Assembly (NCBI GenBank): GCA_001683825.1
Contig: LXTR01000086.1
Span: forward strand, 30,938-94,937
DNA from: Flavobacteriaceae bacterium CP2B
GTDB lineage: Bacteria; Bacteroidota; Bacteroidia; Flavobacteriales; Flavobacteriaceae
DNA: 64,000 bases
Direction: 5' to 3'
In this document: in pieces, positions 63,473 through 64,000 of the stretch
How positions within the stretch are numbered: position 1 is the first letter of the stretch
Layout of the letters: the number at the start of each line of letters is the position of its first letter
Made by a program: the position numbers and the translations under genes
Notes under the pieces: model-generated
What the model saw: the letters and a program-made list of their open reading frames with translations, nothing else
The model's database searches: none
What the model was told of the DNA's origin: nothing

Positions 63473-64000
<528 letters not shown>

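Overview
The window looks like chromosomal DNA of a marine-type Bacteroidota bacterium, most likely Flavobacteriaceae with an unusually high GC content (by eye mid-50s percent; Robiginitalea-like, an inference). Support comes from a SusC/SusD pair with lipoprotein signals, the gene order pdxA / DUF177 / rpmF / fabH / accB / accC, TAnnTTTG-type promoter boxes, a HYC_CC_PP-type metal protein and a Y_Y_Y/LuxR regulator. About 59 genes are called, including one C-terminal fragment and one tRNA. Gene spacing is tight and there is no phage, insertion sequence or CRISPR array.

Region 1 (1-12674) is a copper/heavy-metal resistance island. It encodes a small Cys/His exported protein, a CusA-type RND pump, a TolC-type outer-membrane factor, an AraC-type regulator with an N-terminal metal-binding HMA domain, a CopA-type P1B-ATPase with three N-terminal metal modules, a PepSY membrane protein, a CusB-type adaptor and a ChrA-like transporter. 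Together they can move Cu(I)/Ag(I) from cytoplasm to periplasm (ATPase) and from periplasm to outside (CusCBA).

Region 2 (12725-25890) is a polysaccharide-utilisation locus: membrane-spanning Y_Y_Y/LuxR regulator, SusC, SusD, a two-LamG surface lipoprotein, two tandem GH144-type (PF10091) lipoproteins and an exported endonuclease/exonuclease/phosphatase-fold protein. The GH144 pair suggests beta-1,2-glucan as substrate. A TauE/SafE permease, a sodium:solute symporter and a DUF5009/NagX-like membrane acyltransferase follow (25895-29641).

Region 3 (29646-35760) is the most unusual part. Two esterase-fold hydrolases are transcribed divergently. Downstream of the second lies a five-gene run: esterase, ATP-grasp ligase with a Lys/Ala/Pro-rich tail, GCS2-type carboxylate-amine ligase, class-I glutamine amidotransferase and a second, poorly recognised ATP-grasp-like protein. 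It looks like a biosynthetic cassette for an unknown amide- or peptide-linked product.

Region 4 (35778-63550) is mostly core chromosome: ribE, pdxA, DUF177-rpmF-fabH-accB-accC, an FAD oxidoreductase, an FAH-family enzyme, arfB, an orphan ABC ATPase, a prolyl oligopeptidase, asd, mscL, alr, tdk, rsmI, a uracil-DNA glycosylase homologue, an AhpD-like protein, OsmC, recJ, lpxH, queD, an acyltransferase plus LytTR regulator, an enoyl-CoA hydratase, a MATE transporter, a GNAT protein, a universal stress protein and tRNA-Ala(GGC). The window ends in a tandem repeat of about 241 bp. Each unit starts with a copy of the last 23 nt of this tRNA and carries a strong hairpin-T-tract terminator.
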